Positions 31,007-43,151 are shown, counted from the stretch's first letter. The stretch is 64,000 nt of DNA from an uncultured Pseudomonadota bacterium (GCA_903889445.1 CAISXF010000040.1:41001-105000), one strand, 5' to 3'. The notes: generated by a model from the sequence alone, not told the origin. A program made the numbers and translations.

Positions 31007-32890
31007 ATGAATAAAATTTTTACTATTTTCGCGCTGTGGTTGAGCATGATTTCGTTTGCCATCGCAGACGCGCCAACGGCTGACATCAAAGTCAAAACAC
31101 TCAACGCGAATTTTCCCGCGCAATATCAAATCGATTTCACCGTTCCTGCCGAACATCACGCCTATTTAGATAAAGGCGACGAACAAATGTACATTCCTAT
31201 CACGTTCGATACGAATGGCACGTTGGCGGGCGCGGGGTTGAAAATTGAAAAACTCGACAAACCTGCGGGCGTTTATGATGCCGAGGTGAAAGCCACGGTT
31301 TTACGCGCCACGGGCGAATTTGATTTAACGCTTTCAGGTACGGCAAACGCGGCGTTTTTTCCACTTTCGGTGAAATATCAAATTTGTAACGACATCACGC
31401 ACCAATGTTTTCGTCCGCAAATTGTTTCTGTTGATTTGAAATTACCGACGAATTCAGCGGCGAAAAAAGTTGAATCGACAACTGCCGAATCGGAAAGTTT
31501 CACCGATAAACTGCTCGGTTTATTTAAAAACAACAAAGACAACACGTTGATTATGTTTGGCTTGATGTTGTTCGCGGGCATGTTATCGGTCGCCACGCCG
31601 TGTGTCTATCCGATGTTGCCGATTACCTCGATGTTTATTATTGGTCGCGCCAATGGCATTGCCGCCAAAGAAAAACAACACGCGCTGGTTTATGTGGTTG
31701 GCATCGTTTGCACTTATATGTTGCTCGGTTTGATGGCGGGCATGACGGGCGGCGCGTTCAATACGTTTATGCAATCGGGTTGGGTCAATTTAGCGTTTGC
31801 GTTATTTTTCACTTTCTTTGCGATTGCGTTATTGGGATTTTACGAACTCGGTTTTATGCAAAACGAAGTCCATCATTTAGACCAAAAATCATCAAATGTC
31901 GGTGGTTTAACGGGAACGTGGATGATGGGCGCAGTCGCTGGATTAGTGATTTCTCCTTGCGTCGGGCCGATTGTGTTTGCGTTACTTTTACAAGTTGCCG
32001 ACAACATTGCCGATAAAGCCGCCGCGTTAGCGTTGCTAAATCAAACGCTGACGTTTGCGGATAAATTCACCATTTCATTACAAGGCAGCGTGATGATGGC
32101 GGGTTTTGGTTTGGGCGTAGGATTACCGTTTTTTCTGGTGAGCGTCGTCAAATTCAAAAAATTACCTCGCGCTGGTTATTGGATGAACAAAATAAAATAC
32201 GCTTTCGGGTTTCTCATTTTATATTTCGCTTATGCGTATTTAAACAAAGCGATGGGCGTATTTGGCGTGGATTCAGAAACGACTTTAGTTTTAGCAATGG
32301 GGACGCTTTTTGTCTGGATTGCCGTGGTGAATTGCAACGTGTTGAGCTTGGTTCCCGCCGACGCGCCACCGAATCACAAATTCAAACATTTTATGGGCGT
32401 TATCACGATGCTGATTGGCGTTTGGTTGGTCGTCACGAGTTTTGGACATTTACCGATTTTAAAATCTGCGATTAAAACCGCGTACGCCGATGAAAGTGTT
32501 GGTGTCAGCGCAAATCCGACCATCGAAACAGAAGCGGGAATTGCGTGGTATCGCAACTTTGACGCAGCGCAAAAACTCGCGCAACAAACTGGAAAACCCA
32601 TTTTTATCGATTTTTATGCGAGCTGGTGCGCGAATTGTGTGGAATTTAAAAACGCCACGAAAAACAATGCCGCATTAAATGAAGCCTTACGCAATAAAGC
32701 CGTTGCGGTGAAATTGGTTGATAAAGAACCCGAATTTGAAAAATTTCGTGAAAATCCCGCGCATCGTCAATTGAAAATTGGTTTGCCGTATTTTGCGATT
32801 TTAAAACCTGACGGCTCACTTTTATGGTCTGGCACTGATTACCAAGCAACTGAAAAAATGATTGCTGTGCTAAACGAAAACAATTTTTAA
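31007..32890 (+). CDS. dsbD: Thiol:disulfide interchange protein DsbD
   Basis: 627 residues. It moves electrons from cytoplasmic thioredoxin to periplasmic thiol proteins. The N-terminal domain has the Cys pair in YQICNDITHQCF, the eight-span membrane core has CVYPMLPI and SPCVGPIVFA Cys, and the C-terminal thioredoxin domain has WCANC. All six redox Cys are present. Its operon partner TlpA and the downstream CxxCH protein are plausible clients. Confidence 0.95.
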   Translation: MNKIFTIFALWLSMISFAIADAPTADIKVKTLNANFPAQYQIDFTVPAEHHAYLDKGDEQMYIPITFDTNGTLAGAGLKIEKLDKPAGVYDAEVKATVLRATGEFDLTLSGTANAAFFPLSVKYQICNDITHQCFRPQIVSVDLKLPTNSAAKKVESTTAESESFTDKLLGLFKNNKDNTLIMFGLMLFAGMLSVATPCVYPMLPITSMFIIGRANGIAAKEKQHALVYVVGIVCTYMLLGLMAGMTGGAFNTFMQSGWVNLAFALFFTFFAIALLGFYELGFMQNEVHHLDQKSSNVGGLTGTWMMGAVAGLVISPCVGPIVFALLLQVADNIADKAAALALLNQTLTFADKFTISLQGSVMMAGFGLGVGLPFFLVSVVKFKKLPRAGYWMNKIKYAFGFLILYFAYAYLNKAMGVFGVDSETTLVLAMGTLFVWIAVVNCNVLSLVPADAPPNHKFKHFMGVITMLIGVWLVVTSFGHLPILKSAIKTAYADESVGVSANPTIETEAGIAWYRNFDAAQKLAQQTGKPIFIDFYASWCANCVEFKNATKNNAALNEALRNKAVAVKLVDKEPEFEKFRENPAHRQLKIGLPYFAILKPDGSLLWSGTDYQATEKMIAVLNENNF

Positions 32891-32913
32891 CAAACAAAAA
32901 AATAAGAAATCTC

Positions 32914-34266
32914 ATGAAAAAGAAAGTAATTACCATTGCCACTGCGGTTTTAGGATTGACGGCGACTTTATCTTCACCAACGGCATTTTCACAAGCGCAA
33001 TACGCTTTTGATTTGGGGGTTTATCCAAAATGTGATGGCTGTCATGAAAATGCTGCCGATTACTATGGCGGAAACAAACACAATGTAATTCCAGGAGCGG
33101 CTTGGGATCATTTAGCAATTTCGACTCCTGTTGTACCGGCTGCGCCAACGTGTATATCGCCACAAATTTTAGATGTCGCCACAAATTCATGCGTGACACC
33201 TGCGCCCATTATTCCAACGTGTTTAAACGGACAAGTTTTAAATCCAGCAAAAACGGCGTGTGTAATACCTGCACCTATTATTCCAACGTGTAAAAGTACC
33301 GAAGTTTTAACAGCGAATGTTTGCGTCGCGAAACCAGTTGTTGTGATTCCCACCACGGTTATTCCAACGTGCAAAACGACAGAAATTTTAAATTCGACTA
33401 AAACGGCGTGCGTTTTGAAACCTGTAACGGTTGCACCGCCAACCTGTGCAACGGGCGAATTTTTGAATATAACAAAAACGGCGTGTGTTAAACCACCCGT
33501 TGTCGCTGTCAATACGAATCCCGTATTGAATGCCGTAGCGCAACAATGGGATGCGAAAGTCGGTGAGTTAATCACGATTCCATTGTCTGTGAAAGATGCA
33601 GAACAAGATGTGTTTGCTATGTCTGGAAGCGTTGCGGGTTCTAAATTTAGCGCGGTTCATCCGAATGCTGGGAACTTGCCTACAATTGATTTTTTATGGA
33701 CTCCGACTGCGTCACAAGTGAACAAAATTTTCACCATTTCATTCATGGCGAAAGAAACGAAAACAGCTCTAAAATTAGCGTCAAACAAAGTTGCGGTAAA
33801 AATTCGTGTTTGGGCGGCGGGTGATCGCAGTACCGCATCGATTACGAAATTAAATGTGATGACGAGTGCGTGGAGCGCAGGAAAATTAACGTTAGCGGGC
33901 AATGTCGTTTTTAATAATTTGTTAACCGCTGCTGAAAAACAAACGTTCATAGACCAAAAATTAGATTTGACCGTCACGAACGGCAAGAATCCAATCGGTG
34001 GCGCGTTAGTCGGTGCAGCAACGGTTACGCTCGACAAAATCGGTAATTGGTCAATTTCATTACCCGTTGCACAAGCGCAAATTCCTTGTGATGTCACATT
34101 GCAATATGACGGTCAAAACGCCAGCCGAACCGTCAATGGTTCGCCCACAACGTGTTTGAAAACAGCGACCACAACTAGCAACATTGCTCCATTGCAGTTC
34201 GCTAAAAATGACGATGACCATGAAAGTGGCGAACATGACAACGAACACAGTGAACACGACGATTAA
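32914..34266 (+). CDS. Secreted protein with one CxxCH motif, Cys-pair repeats and an Ig-like domain
   Basis: 450 residues. Signal peptide, then CDGCH (a single c-heme motif), then five tandem units of about 22-28 residues with two Cys each (CLNGQVLNPAKTAC, CKTTEILNSTKTAC and so on) joined by Pro-rich linkers. An Ig/cadherin-like domain follows (NAVAQQWDAKVGELITIPLS), then a beta-rich segment, and a His/Asp/Glu tail (HDDHESGEHDNEHSEH order) that could bind metal. I know no named family with this layout. DsbD and TlpA upstream suit a Cys-rich periplasmic client. Confidence 0.65.
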   Translation: MKKKVITIATAVLGLTATLSSPTAFSQAQYAFDLGVYPKCDGCHENAADYYGGNKHNVIPGAAWDHLAISTPVVPAAPTCISPQILDVATNSCVTPAPIIPTCLNGQVLNPAKTACVIPAPIIPTCKSTEVLTANVCVAKPVVVIPTTVIPTCKTTEILNSTKTACVLKPVTVAPPTCATGEFLNITKTACVKPPVVAVNTNPVLNAVAQQWDAKVGELITIPLSVKDAEQDVFAMSGSVAGSKFSAVHPNAGNLPTIDFLWTPTASQVNKIFTISFMAKETKTALKLASNKVAVKIRVWAAGDRSTASITKLNVMTSAWSAGKLTLAGNVVFNNLLTAAEKQTFIDQKLDLTVTNGKNPIGGALVGAATVTLDKIGNWSISLPVAQAQIPCDVTLQYDGQNASRTVNGSPTTCLKTATTTSNIAPLQFAKNDDDHESGEHDNEHSEHDD

Positions 34267-34287
34267 CCTTTTGGATTTATGACGCAC

Positions 34288-34327
34288 AAAAAAAGCCCCG
34301 ATTGCATCACGCTGTCGGGGCTTTTTT
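34288..34327 (+). terminator. Type A hairpin repeat, copy 5
   Basis: The same GCCCCGA/TCGGGGC stem and conserved loop (one change, TTGCATCACGCTG), 22 bp after the CxxCH gene and 10 kb from the groEL island. Confidence 0.88.
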
Positions 34328-34382
34328 GTTTTGAATCGCAGTTTGAAAAATCAGAGGCATTGAAAAAAACAATGTAACTTCA

Positions 34383-34766
34383 TCAACAAAAATTAAGTTC
34401 AACCGGTTTTTTACATGCTTTCTGAATCGCTTCATAAACTTGCTGTTGCTGAAATGGTTTTAACACATACCCTCTTGCGCCCGCTTTCAGGGCATCGAGT
34501 ACCATTCTTTCTTGTCCATGCGATGTGACCATGACGATTCTTGCATCAGGAAATTCGCTGATAATAGCTTGTGTCGCTTCAATCCCATCCATTTCTGGCA
34601 TGGTAATATCCATTGTCACAACATCCGGTTTGTATTCTTTATACGCCTCAATCGCTTCTTTTCCATTTTCAGCTGTTTTAATCACTTTGTAGCCGATAGT
34701 GTTCAAAAGTGACTTTAATTTCCTAACAACAATCGGTGAATCATCCACGACTAACACCCTCAACAT
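34383..34766 (-). CDS. CheY-like response regulator
   Basis: A single receiver domain of 127 residues from 34766 (MLRVLVVDDSP). Acidic pocket VVDDS, phospho-Asp in VVTMDITMPEMDG, Thr in VMVTSHG and Lys in YVLKPF are all present. There is no output domain. It closes a kinase-CheX-CheY run and is probably the kinase's target. Confidence 0.93.
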   Translation of the reverse strand: MLRVLVVDDSPIVVRKLKSLLNTIGYKVIKTAENGKEAIEAYKEYKPDVVTMDITMPEMDGIEATQAIISEFPDARIVMVTSHGQERMVLDALKAGARGYVLKPFQQQQVYEAIQKACKKPVELNFC

Positions 34767-34790
34767 AGCTAATTTTACCATTATCGTTCT

Positions 34791-35312
34791 CTACTCCACT
34801 AAACTAAAATTTGCACTAAAAAGTTTACTCGAACCCACCAAACTAACCGTCATATTCCCTAATGGCGTTTTTAAATGCTGTGCGTAAAATGTTGTATATT
34901 TCATCTCTCGAAGGGCTTTTTCGTTATTCAAAATTTTAGGTGGTGTCATTTTAATACCATTCGAGTCTAATCGCTGTAAATCTATGGTCGAATGCCCCAA
35001 AACGATATTGATAACATCACCTGCGGCGGCTTTACGATAGATTTCAATTTCGTTAGCTTCAATACCTAAATCGAAGGTCATTAAAGAATAAATGGCATTG
35101 ATTAACGATGTGTCAAAACTGAACACCACCAAAACGTTGATAGTGCCTCGCATGACAATCACGGCAGTCATATCATGTAATACAATCTCGTCCACGTTAC
35201 CGACAATGTTGTTATTTTCAATTACGTCAATTTTGAATTCACTTTTAAAATAAGCGCGTATTCTTTTTATGACAGATTCCATGACTTCTATAACTAACTG
35301 TTTTTCTGGCAC
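34791..35312 (-). CDS. CheX-like phosphatase domain protein
   Basis: 173 residues from a GTG at 35312, which follows the kinase stop by 1 bp and has GAGG 7 bp upstream; the longer ORF begins with TTG inside the kinase. The CheC/CheX helix normally carries E-x2-N; here the equivalent block AAAGDVINIVLGHS has Asp in place of Glu. CheX proteins remove phosphate from CheY. It sits between a kinase and a CheY, as expected for that job. Confidence 0.75.
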   Translation of the reverse strand: MPEKQLVIEVMESVIKRIRAYFKSEFKIDVIENNNIVGNVDEIVLHDMTAVIVMRGTINVLVVFSFDTSLINAIYSLMTFDLGIEANEIEIYRKAAAGDVINIVLGHSTIDLQRLDSNGIKMTPPKILNNEKALREMKYTTFYAQHLKTPLGNMTVSLVGSSKLFSANFSLVE

Positions 35313-35313
35313 G

Positions 35314-37323
35314 TCAAACCTCGGTTTTCTCAAGATTTTTCGAGAGAATTAAGGGCAATCTAAATAAAAATTGAGTGCCTTGTCCAACGGCTGTTTTGAC
35401 CCGCACTTCACCGCCCAAATTATGTACTTCATTCAACACGGCTGCTAAACCCACCCCGCGTCCGGCTAATTCCGTGACATCGCGCCGTGTACTGATATTA
35501 TCGACAAAAATAAATTGTGTCACTTCATCATCCGACATAGCGGCAATTTCATCTACCGTATGAATTCCCACTGCCGCGATGCGTTCGCGCAAGGCGTTAA
35601 GATTGATGCCCGCGCCATCATCGAAAATAGTTAATAAAATCACATTGTTTTCTTGGGAAATATGGCAAGTAATCGTCCCGTTTTCTTCTTTTTCAATTTC
35701 CAAACGTTCTTCTGGACTTTCTATACCATGAACGACGGCGTTACGAAATACATGAACCAAAGAGCGTATAAACGGCTGGTAAGTACGCCAATCAATGGTC
35801 ACATGTTCATCATCAATGATTAAGAGAGGGGCAACTTGTTTTTCTATTGTTTTTGCCGCTTGTTGCACCAGACCATCAAAGCTCATTAACATGCTTTTTA
35901 AAGAAACCTTGCGTAGCGTACACATTTCTTTAAGTAGCCTGCGAATTTCTGGTGTGGACGTATCTATCATTTCACCGCGTAACAAACACATCGCCAATTT
36001 TTCAATTTGTAATGCCAAAGAACCGGTTAAAAAAATATTTTCGTCATTCATTAGAAAATCACTACCTAATGCGTCCGTGAGAATGGCTAAATCCTTCTCA
36101 AAAGGAATTTTAAGCGTGTTCGGCAAAATAATTTCGGCAATATGTTTTGCCTTCAGCGCATCATTGTGTGTCAATAATTCAGATAAATCGTTTTCAACCT
36201 CGTGCAAAAATGGGGGCGTATTCGGAAAACAAAACTGGTTCAACAGCCCTTTGTAAGTATGGATTTCGCGGTAAAGTTCTTTGGTCAATTCTTGGGGTAA
36301 TTGAGCGATAAATGTGCGAAACCCATCAATAATGTCGAAAAAATTACGACTATCAGAAACCGCCATCACAACGAATTGAAGGTTTTTGCGCTCTATTTCT
36401 AACATTGTTGCAATATGCCGTTCTTGGGTAATGTTAGTCAAAATAACCATGAATTTATTATGTTCCAACATTTTATATTCGGTTTTCAGAACCAGTTCAC
36501 CATGTTGCATTTCGGTTGGTAACAACGACAACATATTTTCACGCACAGATTCTTCCGTTTCGTCTAGCACAGAAGAAATAATTAGGCGAAACAAATCCGC
36601 TTTGCTTTTATCGTCGGAAAAAAACACATCACTGGCATTTTTTTTTGCGGGGGATTCACCCAACATGGTTTCGCAAGCACGGCTATACTGATCATTGATT
36701 ATTAAATTTGCACCAAAAGATAAAAATCCTTGAGCTGAATTATCCAACAAATGCTTGAAATCTTCAGGAGCTTGTTCAAATTCCGCAGTCAACATTTTAC
36801 TGACTAATTCGGTCGCCCGTTTACCCGCCAAATGAACTTGTTGAATGTTGTCTTGAATGGCGAGTCGCAATACCTCATCCGTTATGTCGTGACTAAAAAA
36901 TTCACTCATCTCGTTATAACCGAGAACACAGCTCAATATATTATTAAACTCATGGGCAATGCCTCCCGTAGTGAGTAGATGAATATTTTCAATTTTTTGC
37001 ATGTAATTAACCTTTTTTACTGCCTGTTTACTTGCCAAATTAACTTCTTGGATGTTGTTTTGAATGGCGCGGCGTAATACCTCATCCGTTATTTCGTCAC
37101 TAAACATTTGATTCATGTCGTTATAACCAATAACACTACTCAAGATATTATTAAACTCGAGAGCAAGGCTGACAGAAATAAATGGCTCCATACTTTCCGG
37201 CTTTCGCATGTGATGAACAACTTGCTCCTTCCCATTTATTTTTGCCAAAATCAGTTTATCGGCACGCTGTTTTTTTTCGAAATTTGGAACAATACGTTTT
37301 TTATTTGTGCGTTCTATTTCCAA
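35314..37323 (-). CDS. CheA-like histidine kinase with duplicated N-terminal helix, PAS-like and Hpt domains
   Basis: 669 residues from a TTG preceded by AAGGAA. Residues about 50-105 and 118-178 are a duplicated unit around EFNNILSxVxGYNxM; the second copy has His (GIAHEFNNIL), the first has Leu there. A PAS-like part (about 190-310) follows, then an Hpt segment with HTYKG, and a CheA-type ATPase (HVFRNAVVHGIE, DDGAGI, GRGVGLAAV). It starts 10 bp after pqqE, so it may be in the same transcript. Confidence 0.8.
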   Translation of the reverse strand: MEIERTNKKRIVPNFEKKQRADKLILAKINGKEQVVHHMRKPESMEPFISVSLALEFNNILSSVIGYNDMNQMFSDEITDEVLRRAIQNNIQEVNLASKQAVKKVNYMQKIENIHLLTTGGIAHEFNNILSCVLGYNEMSEFFSHDITDEVLRLAIQDNIQQVHLAGKRATELVSKMLTAEFEQAPEDFKHLLDNSAQGFLSFGANLIINDQYSRACETMLGESPAKKNASDVFFSDDKSKADLFRLIISSVLDETEESVRENMLSLLPTEMQHGELVLKTEYKMLEHNKFMVILTNITQERHIATMLEIERKNLQFVVMAVSDSRNFFDIIDGFRTFIAQLPQELTKELYREIHTYKGLLNQFCFPNTPPFLHEVENDLSELLTHNDALKAKHIAEIILPNTLKIPFEKDLAILTDALGSDFLMNDENIFLTGSLALQIEKLAMCLLRGEMIDTSTPEIRRLLKEMCTLRKVSLKSMLMSFDGLVQQAAKTIEKQVAPLLIIDDEHVTIDWRTYQPFIRSLVHVFRNAVVHGIESPEERLEIEKEENGTITCHISQENNVILLTIFDDGAGINLNALRERIAAVGIHTVDEIAAMSDDEVTQFIFVDNISTRRDVTELAGRGVGLAAVLNEVHNLGGEVRVKTAVGQGTQFLFRLPLILSKNLEKTEV

Positions 37324-37333
37324 AATAGTTCCT

Positions 37334-38458
37334 TCAAATCAGATTTTTACTGTTTCGATTATTCCGAAAAACGAGCGGTTTTTCATTGCTTGATAACGCC
37401 GAATTTCGTGCCGTCGAAATCAATTCGTCAATAACGTGATGTTGCGGCGATTTACTGCAAACAGGATCCGTCGCGCTCGCATCGCCCGTCAACAAATAGG
37501 CTTGGCAACGACATCCGCCAAAATCTTTTTCTTTTTCGTCGCAACTTCGACACGGTTCTTGCATCCATTCAAAACCGCGAAAGAAATTAAACGCTTTTGA
37601 ATCGTGCCAAATTTCCGAAACGCTGAAATCATTCACGTTTGGACAATCAAAATTCGGTAAATCTCGTGCCGAATGACACGGCAACGCCACGCCGTCTGGC
37701 GTAATCGTTAAAAATGTCGTCGCCCAACCGTTCATGCACGCTTTCGGGCGGTCTTCGTAAAAATCTGGCACGACATAATAAATTTTCATTTTGCCCGCGA
37801 CTTTTTCTTTATACGCTTGAGCAATCGCTTCGGCGGTTTCAAATTGTTCTTTCGTGGGCAATAATAAATCCCGATTCAAATGCGCCCAACCGTAGTATTG
37901 CGTGTTGGCGAGTTCTAAATAATCCGCGCCCAACGCTTCCGCCATTGCCAAAATTTCTGGCATTTGGTGAATGTTTTCACGATGAATCACGACGCAAAGC
38001 ACCATCGGATAACCGTGTTTTTTCACCAATCGCGCCACAGTTTGTTTGTGTTCAAACGACGCAGTACCAGCAATGTGGTCGTTTAATTCTTGTGAACTGG
38101 CTTGAATACTGACTTGAATGTGATCGAGTCCAGCGGTTTTCAGTTGAATAATTTTTTCTTCCGTCAAACCATAACCCGACGTAATCAGATTCGAGTAATA
38201 ACCTAATTCCCGCGCGTGCTGCACTAATTCGACCAAATCGGTACGAGTGAGCGGTTCGCCGCCTGAAAAACCAAGTTGTACCGCGCCCATTTTTCGCGCT
38301 TCGGTCAACACACGCTTCCAATCGTCGGTGCTAAGTTCGCTTTTGTATTTTGTGTAATTGAGCGGATTCGAGCAATAAGGGCATTGCAACGGACACGCAT
38401 ACGTTAATTCCGCCAATAACCAGCGCGGTGGGGTATTAGTTTTGAGTAATCCAGCCAT
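37334..38458 (-). CDS. pqqE: PQQ biosynthesis radical SAM protein PqqE
   Basis: 374 residues. The radical-SAM cluster motif is CPLQCPYC (C-x3-C-x2-C), with [10 protein letters not shown] for SAM. The C-terminal SPASM region has the Cys sets [12 protein letters not shown] and [17 protein letters not shown]. PqqE joins Glu and Tyr within PqqA. It overlaps pqqD by 23 bp. pqqA, B and C are not in this window. Confidence 0.95.
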   Translation of the reverse strand: MAGLLKTNTPPRWLLAELTYACPLQCPYCSNPLNYTKYKSELSTDDWKRVLTEARKMGAVQLGFSGGEPLTRTDLVELVQHARELGYYSNLITSGYGLTEEKIIQLKTAGLDHIQVSIQASSQELNDHIAGTASFEHKQTVARLVKKHGYPMVLCVVIHRENIHQMPEILAMAEALGADYLELANTQYYGWAHLNRDLLLPTKEQFETAEAIAQAYKEKVAGKMKIYYVVPDFYEDRPKACMNGWATTFLTITPDGVALPCHSARDLPNFDCPNVNDFSVSEIWHDSKAFNFFRGFEWMQEPCRSCDEKEKDFGGCRCQAYLLTGDASATDPVCSKSPQHHVIDELISTARNSALSSNEKPLVFRNNRNSKNLI

Positions 38459-38708
38459 TATCTAAAGCGACCTCTAAAAAAGCGGTAATGTCGGCGGTTA
38501 AGCCTGACGTTTCAAATGTGGTTTCTAATTTTTGCACCAGTTCGGCGAGGTGGCGCGTGCCGTCACACAGTTTCAGAATTTCAGCCGAACTTTGGTTTAA
38601 TTCGACCATGCCTTCAGGATACAAAATAACGGTTTTTTGCTGAACCTCTTCCCATTGCAAGCGGTGCAATGGTGAAAAAGTAAGTAATTGTTCGGGGTTT
38701 ACGGTCAT
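38436..38708 (-). CDS. pqqD: PQQ biosynthesis chaperone PqqD
   Basis: 90 residues matching Pqq[30 protein letters not shown] then the short helices. PqqD presents the PqqA peptide to PqqE, fitting the overlap of the two genes. Confidence 0.93.
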   Translation of the reverse strand: MTVNPEQLLTFSPLHRLQWEEVQQKTVILYPEGMVELNQSSAEILKLCDGTRHLAELVQKLETTFETSGLTADITAFLEVALDNGWITQN

Positions 38709-38733
38709 AAAAAGTGTGAGTAAGTTTAAAAAA

Positions 38734-39567
38734 TTAACTGCCTGCGTTTTGTAGATTATTCAACAAACCTTTGTAGTATTCCAGCATTTGCATCAAAAAC
38801 ATAATTGCTACGTCGATTTCATTTTTAACATCATGCACAAAATTGTGATGTTGAAAGGTTTCTTGCGTGTAAAACGACAAGCCCATATAAATCGTATTTG
38901 CGCCCATCGCAATCATGATGAATGCCGCAGATTTCAACATTAGCCCGCGAAAATGCGCGTTCATTTTGCCAAACGCCACGCTGATAAATAACATCGTCGG
39001 AAGCGTTCCCGCGCCAAACGTCAGCATCAACAAACCGCCGTCTAAAATCGTCGGAGCAGAAGTCGCTTTCACCGCCATCGCAAACGTCAGCGGACACGGC
39101 ATTAAACCGTTCATCAAACCTGCCAACGACGCGCCAATAATGCCGCCTTTAGTGCGTGACGCGGCGTAACCTTTGCGAATAAATGCCATTGGAATCAAGC
39201 GAATTGAACCTTGAAACGGAATCCAACCCAAAATCCCCAACGCTAAAATAATCACCACCGCGCCAATGAACATTTGCAAAATGCTTTGAACTTTGCCAAA
39301 AATGCCGCTTGAAATTAGCACCATTCCCATTGCCGCCGCCGCAAAACCCACCATCGTATAAACGCTGATGCGGGAAAATTGATAAAATAAATACGGTAAA
39401 TAACTGCGCGTCGCGGTCGAATTCATAAAATAACCCGACACCAACGCGCCACACATTCCCAAACAATGCCCACTTCCCAGCATGCCCGCCATAAACGCCA
39501 AGCCATAATCAAAGCCGCCCGAAGCCGCCATGACGTGCATGCTGTGATCCATTGTTGAATGATCCAT
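38734..39567 (-). CDS. TauE/SafE-like (CcoI-associated) membrane protein
   Basis: 277 residues with six or more spans. GMLGSGHCLGMCGALV near the start and NGLMPCPLTFAMAVKA are marks of the SafE-like family found beside CcoI copper ATPases in cytochrome oxidase assembly regions. The N-terminal MDHSTMDHSMHVM is His/Met-rich and could bind copper. It lies 12 bp after the ATPase gene, so a copper-delivery pair is likely. Confidence 0.85.
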   Translation of the reverse strand: MDHSTMDHSMHVMAASGGFDYGLAFMAGMLGSGHCLGMCGALVSGYFMNSTATRSYLPYLFYQFSRISVYTMVGFAAAAMGMVLISSGIFGKVQSILQMFIGAVVIILALGILGWIPFQGSIRLIPMAFIRKGYAASRTKGGIIGASLAGLMNGLMPCPLTFAMAVKATSAPTILDGGLLMLTFGAGTLPTMLFISVAFGKMNAHFRGLMLKSAAFIMIAMGANTIYMGLSFYTQETFQHHNFVHDVKNEIDVAIMFLMQMLEYYKGLLNNLQNAGS

Positions 39568-39579
39568 AGAAATCCCTTT

Positions 39580-42015
39580 TTAGTTTTTATTTAAACGCAA
39601 TGAATTCACAATCACCGACACGGAACTCAACGCCATTGCCGCCGACGCAATCATTGGATTCAAACGTCCCGCCGCCGCAATCGGAATCGCAATCACGTTA
39701 TAACCGAACGCCCAAAACAGATTTTGTTTAATGACGGTAATCGTTTTTTTGCTGAGTTCAATGCCCGCCGTCACTTTTGAAATATCGCCTTGAACCAGCG
39801 TCATGTCTGCCGATTCAATCGCCACATCGGTTCCCGTTCCAATCGCAAAACCTACATCAGCTGCCGCCAATGCTGGCGCGTCGTTAATGCCGTCGCCAAT
39901 CATGCCAACTTTTTTGCCTTGCGCTTGATAATCTCGAATCACGGTTAATTTTTGTTCGGGCGTGGCGTTGGCAATCACGGTTTTAATGCCGACTTTTGCC
40001 GCAATATAATGAGCGGTTTTTTCGGTGTCGCCCGTGACCATTAACGTTTCAATGCCTTGTTTTTTCAAACGTAAAATTGCCGCCGCTGCATCAGGTCGCG
40101 CTTTATCGGCAATCCCAAAAACCGCCGCTTCTTTGCCGTTAATCGCCATGAAAACAGGCGTTTTGCCTTGCGACGCAAATTCACCTGCCGCATTTTGTAA
40201 CCCGTCAATCGAAACGCTTTGTTCAATCAACCATGCTTTGTTTCCAAGCAAGATTTTTTTGCCATCGATTTCGGATTCAATGCCGCGTCCCGTTTCACTT
40301 TGAAAATGCGTGCAAGGTTCTAAATTGATATTTTTTTCAGCCGCATAAAGCACAATGGCTTTGCCTAAAAAATGTTCTGAATTGTGTTCAGCGGAGGCGG
40401 CTAATTTGATTAAATTCGTTTCGCTCAAACGTGAAATTTTCAACAAATCCGTGACTTTCGGTTTGCCTTCGGTAATCGTGCCTGTTTTGTCGAACACGAT
40501 AACGTTGAGTTTCGCGGCGGTTTCTAAACTTTCACCGTTGCGAATATAAATGCCTTCGCGTGCCGCTTGACCAGCTCCGACCATAATTGCCGCAGGCGTT
40601 GCCAATCCTAACGCGCACGGGCAAGCAATCAACAAAACGGTGATTGCGTTGCCAAATGCAAAACTAAACGACGCGCCAGCGGCGAGCCAACCGACCAATG
40701 TTAAAGCGGATAACGCCATTACCGACGGCACGAAAACCGCTGAAATTCTATCGACGTGTTTTTGAATCGGTAATTTTGTCGATTGTGCTTGGTCAACCAT
40801 GTGGACGATTCCCGCCAACACCGTATCCATGCCGATTGCCGTGACTTGCACCCGCAACGCGCCACTGCCATTGACACAACCGCCGATGACTTTGTTGCCG
40901 CTATTTTTCACGACGGGCAAACTTTCACCCGTGACCATAGATTCGTCAACCGTTGAAACGCCGTGAATTACCACGCCGTCGGTCGGAATTTTTTCACCAG
41001 GTCTCACCAAAATAATGTCGTCGATTTCGAGCGTGTCAACGTCCACAATTTCTTCGATTTCGCCGTTAATTCGCGTGGCGGTTTGCGGTTGTAAATCCAC
41101 TAATTGTCGAATCGCTTCGCCTGCTTTGCCTTTGGCGCGTTCTTCTAAATATCGTCCGAGCAAAACAAACGTGATAATTGCCGCCGCCGCTTCAAAATAC
41201 AAATGTCCGCTACGTCGCAAAAATGCGGGCAAGCTGTAACCGTAAGCTGAACCCACGCCTAACGCGATGAGCGAATCCATGTTTGCTGCGCGTTGCCTAG
41301 CTAACCGCCATGCTTTCGCGAAAAATGGAAATCCTGCCCAAAATACCACGGGCGTGGTCAACGCTAATTGCATCCAATGTAATTTGCGCGACGTAACCAT
41401 CGCCATTCCCGCAAGAATCACGGGCGTGCTTAAAATCGCTGACCACACAAAACGATTTCGTGCCGTGGCAACGCGATTGTGTTCTTTTTCGATGAGTTTT
41501 TTACGTTGCGACAACGTGTCCATCGGATACGTTTGATAGCCGATTTGCGTAATCAATTTATTCACGTCGTCTTTCGTTAATTGCCCTTGAACGTTCAATG
41601 TTGACGTGCCGAAATTCACGCTCGCGGTTTTCACCCGTTCGTCACGCTTCAACACCATTTCAATCAACAACGCGCACGACGCGCAACTCATGCCTTCAAC
41701 CGCCAAATCAATGTCTTGAAGTTTGCCTTCAAAATGTTTCTTTTCGTGATGCGGCAACGTTAAACTTTTATGCGCGATATTCCCCAAAACCGCCTCGAGC
41801 AAAATCAGCAAATTTTTCTTCGGCAAACCAGCGGGATCAAATTCAATCACCACCGAACCGATTTCCCAGACTGTTTTCACGCGCTTAATTTCAGGGCGTT
41901 TTTTTAAAATTATTTCAAAAATATACGCGCGTTCTTGGTCATTTTTGAGAATCGGCGACACAATCCGAATGCGCCGCGCGAGTTGATGAACTATGTGGAA
42001 GTTTTTTTGAGTCAC
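39580..42015 (-). CDS. Copper-transporting P1B-type ATPase (CopA/CcoI-like)
   Basis: 811 residues. A Cys-less HMA-like segment (about 1-95) precedes a metal-binding domain with GMSCASC. The channel has the Cu-type CPC ([12 protein letters not shown]), the phosphorylation site [15 protein letters not shown] and [10 protein letters not shown]. CcoI proteins that feed cbb3 oxidase carry an extra N-terminal FCC-x-GC domain; here that domain is missing and is instead a separate 52-residue gene at 43535-43693. Confidence 0.93.
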   Translation of the reverse strand: MTQKNFHIVHQLARRIRIVSPILKNDQERAYIFEIILKKRPEIKRVKTVWEIGSVVIEFDPAGLPKKNLLILLEAVLGNIAHKSLTLPHHEKKHFEGKLQDIDLAVEGMSCASCALLIEMVLKRDERVKTASVNFGTSTLNVQGQLTKDDVNKLITQIGYQTYPMDTLSQRKKLIEKEHNRVATARNRFVWSAILSTPVILAGMAMVTSRKLHWMQLALTTPVVFWAGFPFFAKAWRLARQRAANMDSLIALGVGSAYGYSLPAFLRRSGHLYFEAAAAIITFVLLGRYLEERAKGKAGEAIRQLVDLQPQTATRINGEIEEIVDVDTLEIDDIILVRPGEKIPTDGVVIHGVSTVDESMVTGESLPVVKNSGNKVIGGCVNGSGALRVQVTAIGMDTVLAGIVHMVDQAQSTKLPIQKHVDRISAVFVPSVMALSALTLVGWLAAGASFSFAFGNAITVLLIACPCALGLATPAAIMVGAGQAAREGIYIRNGESLETAAKLNVIVFDKTGTITEGKPKVTDLLKISRLSETNLIKLAASAEHNSEHFLGKAIVLYAAEKNINLEPCTHFQSETGRGIESEIDGKKILLGNKAWLIEQSVSIDGLQNAAGEFASQGKTPVFMAINGKEAAVFGIADKARPDAAAAILRLKKQGIETLMVTGDTEKTAHYIAAKVGIKTVIANATPEQKLTVIRDYQAQGKKVGMIGDGINDAPALAAADVGFAIGTGTDVAIESADMTLVQGDISKVTAGIELSKKTITVIKQNLFWAFGYNVIAIPIAAAGRLNPMIASAAMALSSVSVIVNSLRLNKN

Positions 42016-42030
42016 GGGAACACTCTCAGA

Positions 42031-43131
<1,101 letters not shown>

Positions 43132-43151
43132 AATCTCAACGCAATTAGTAG

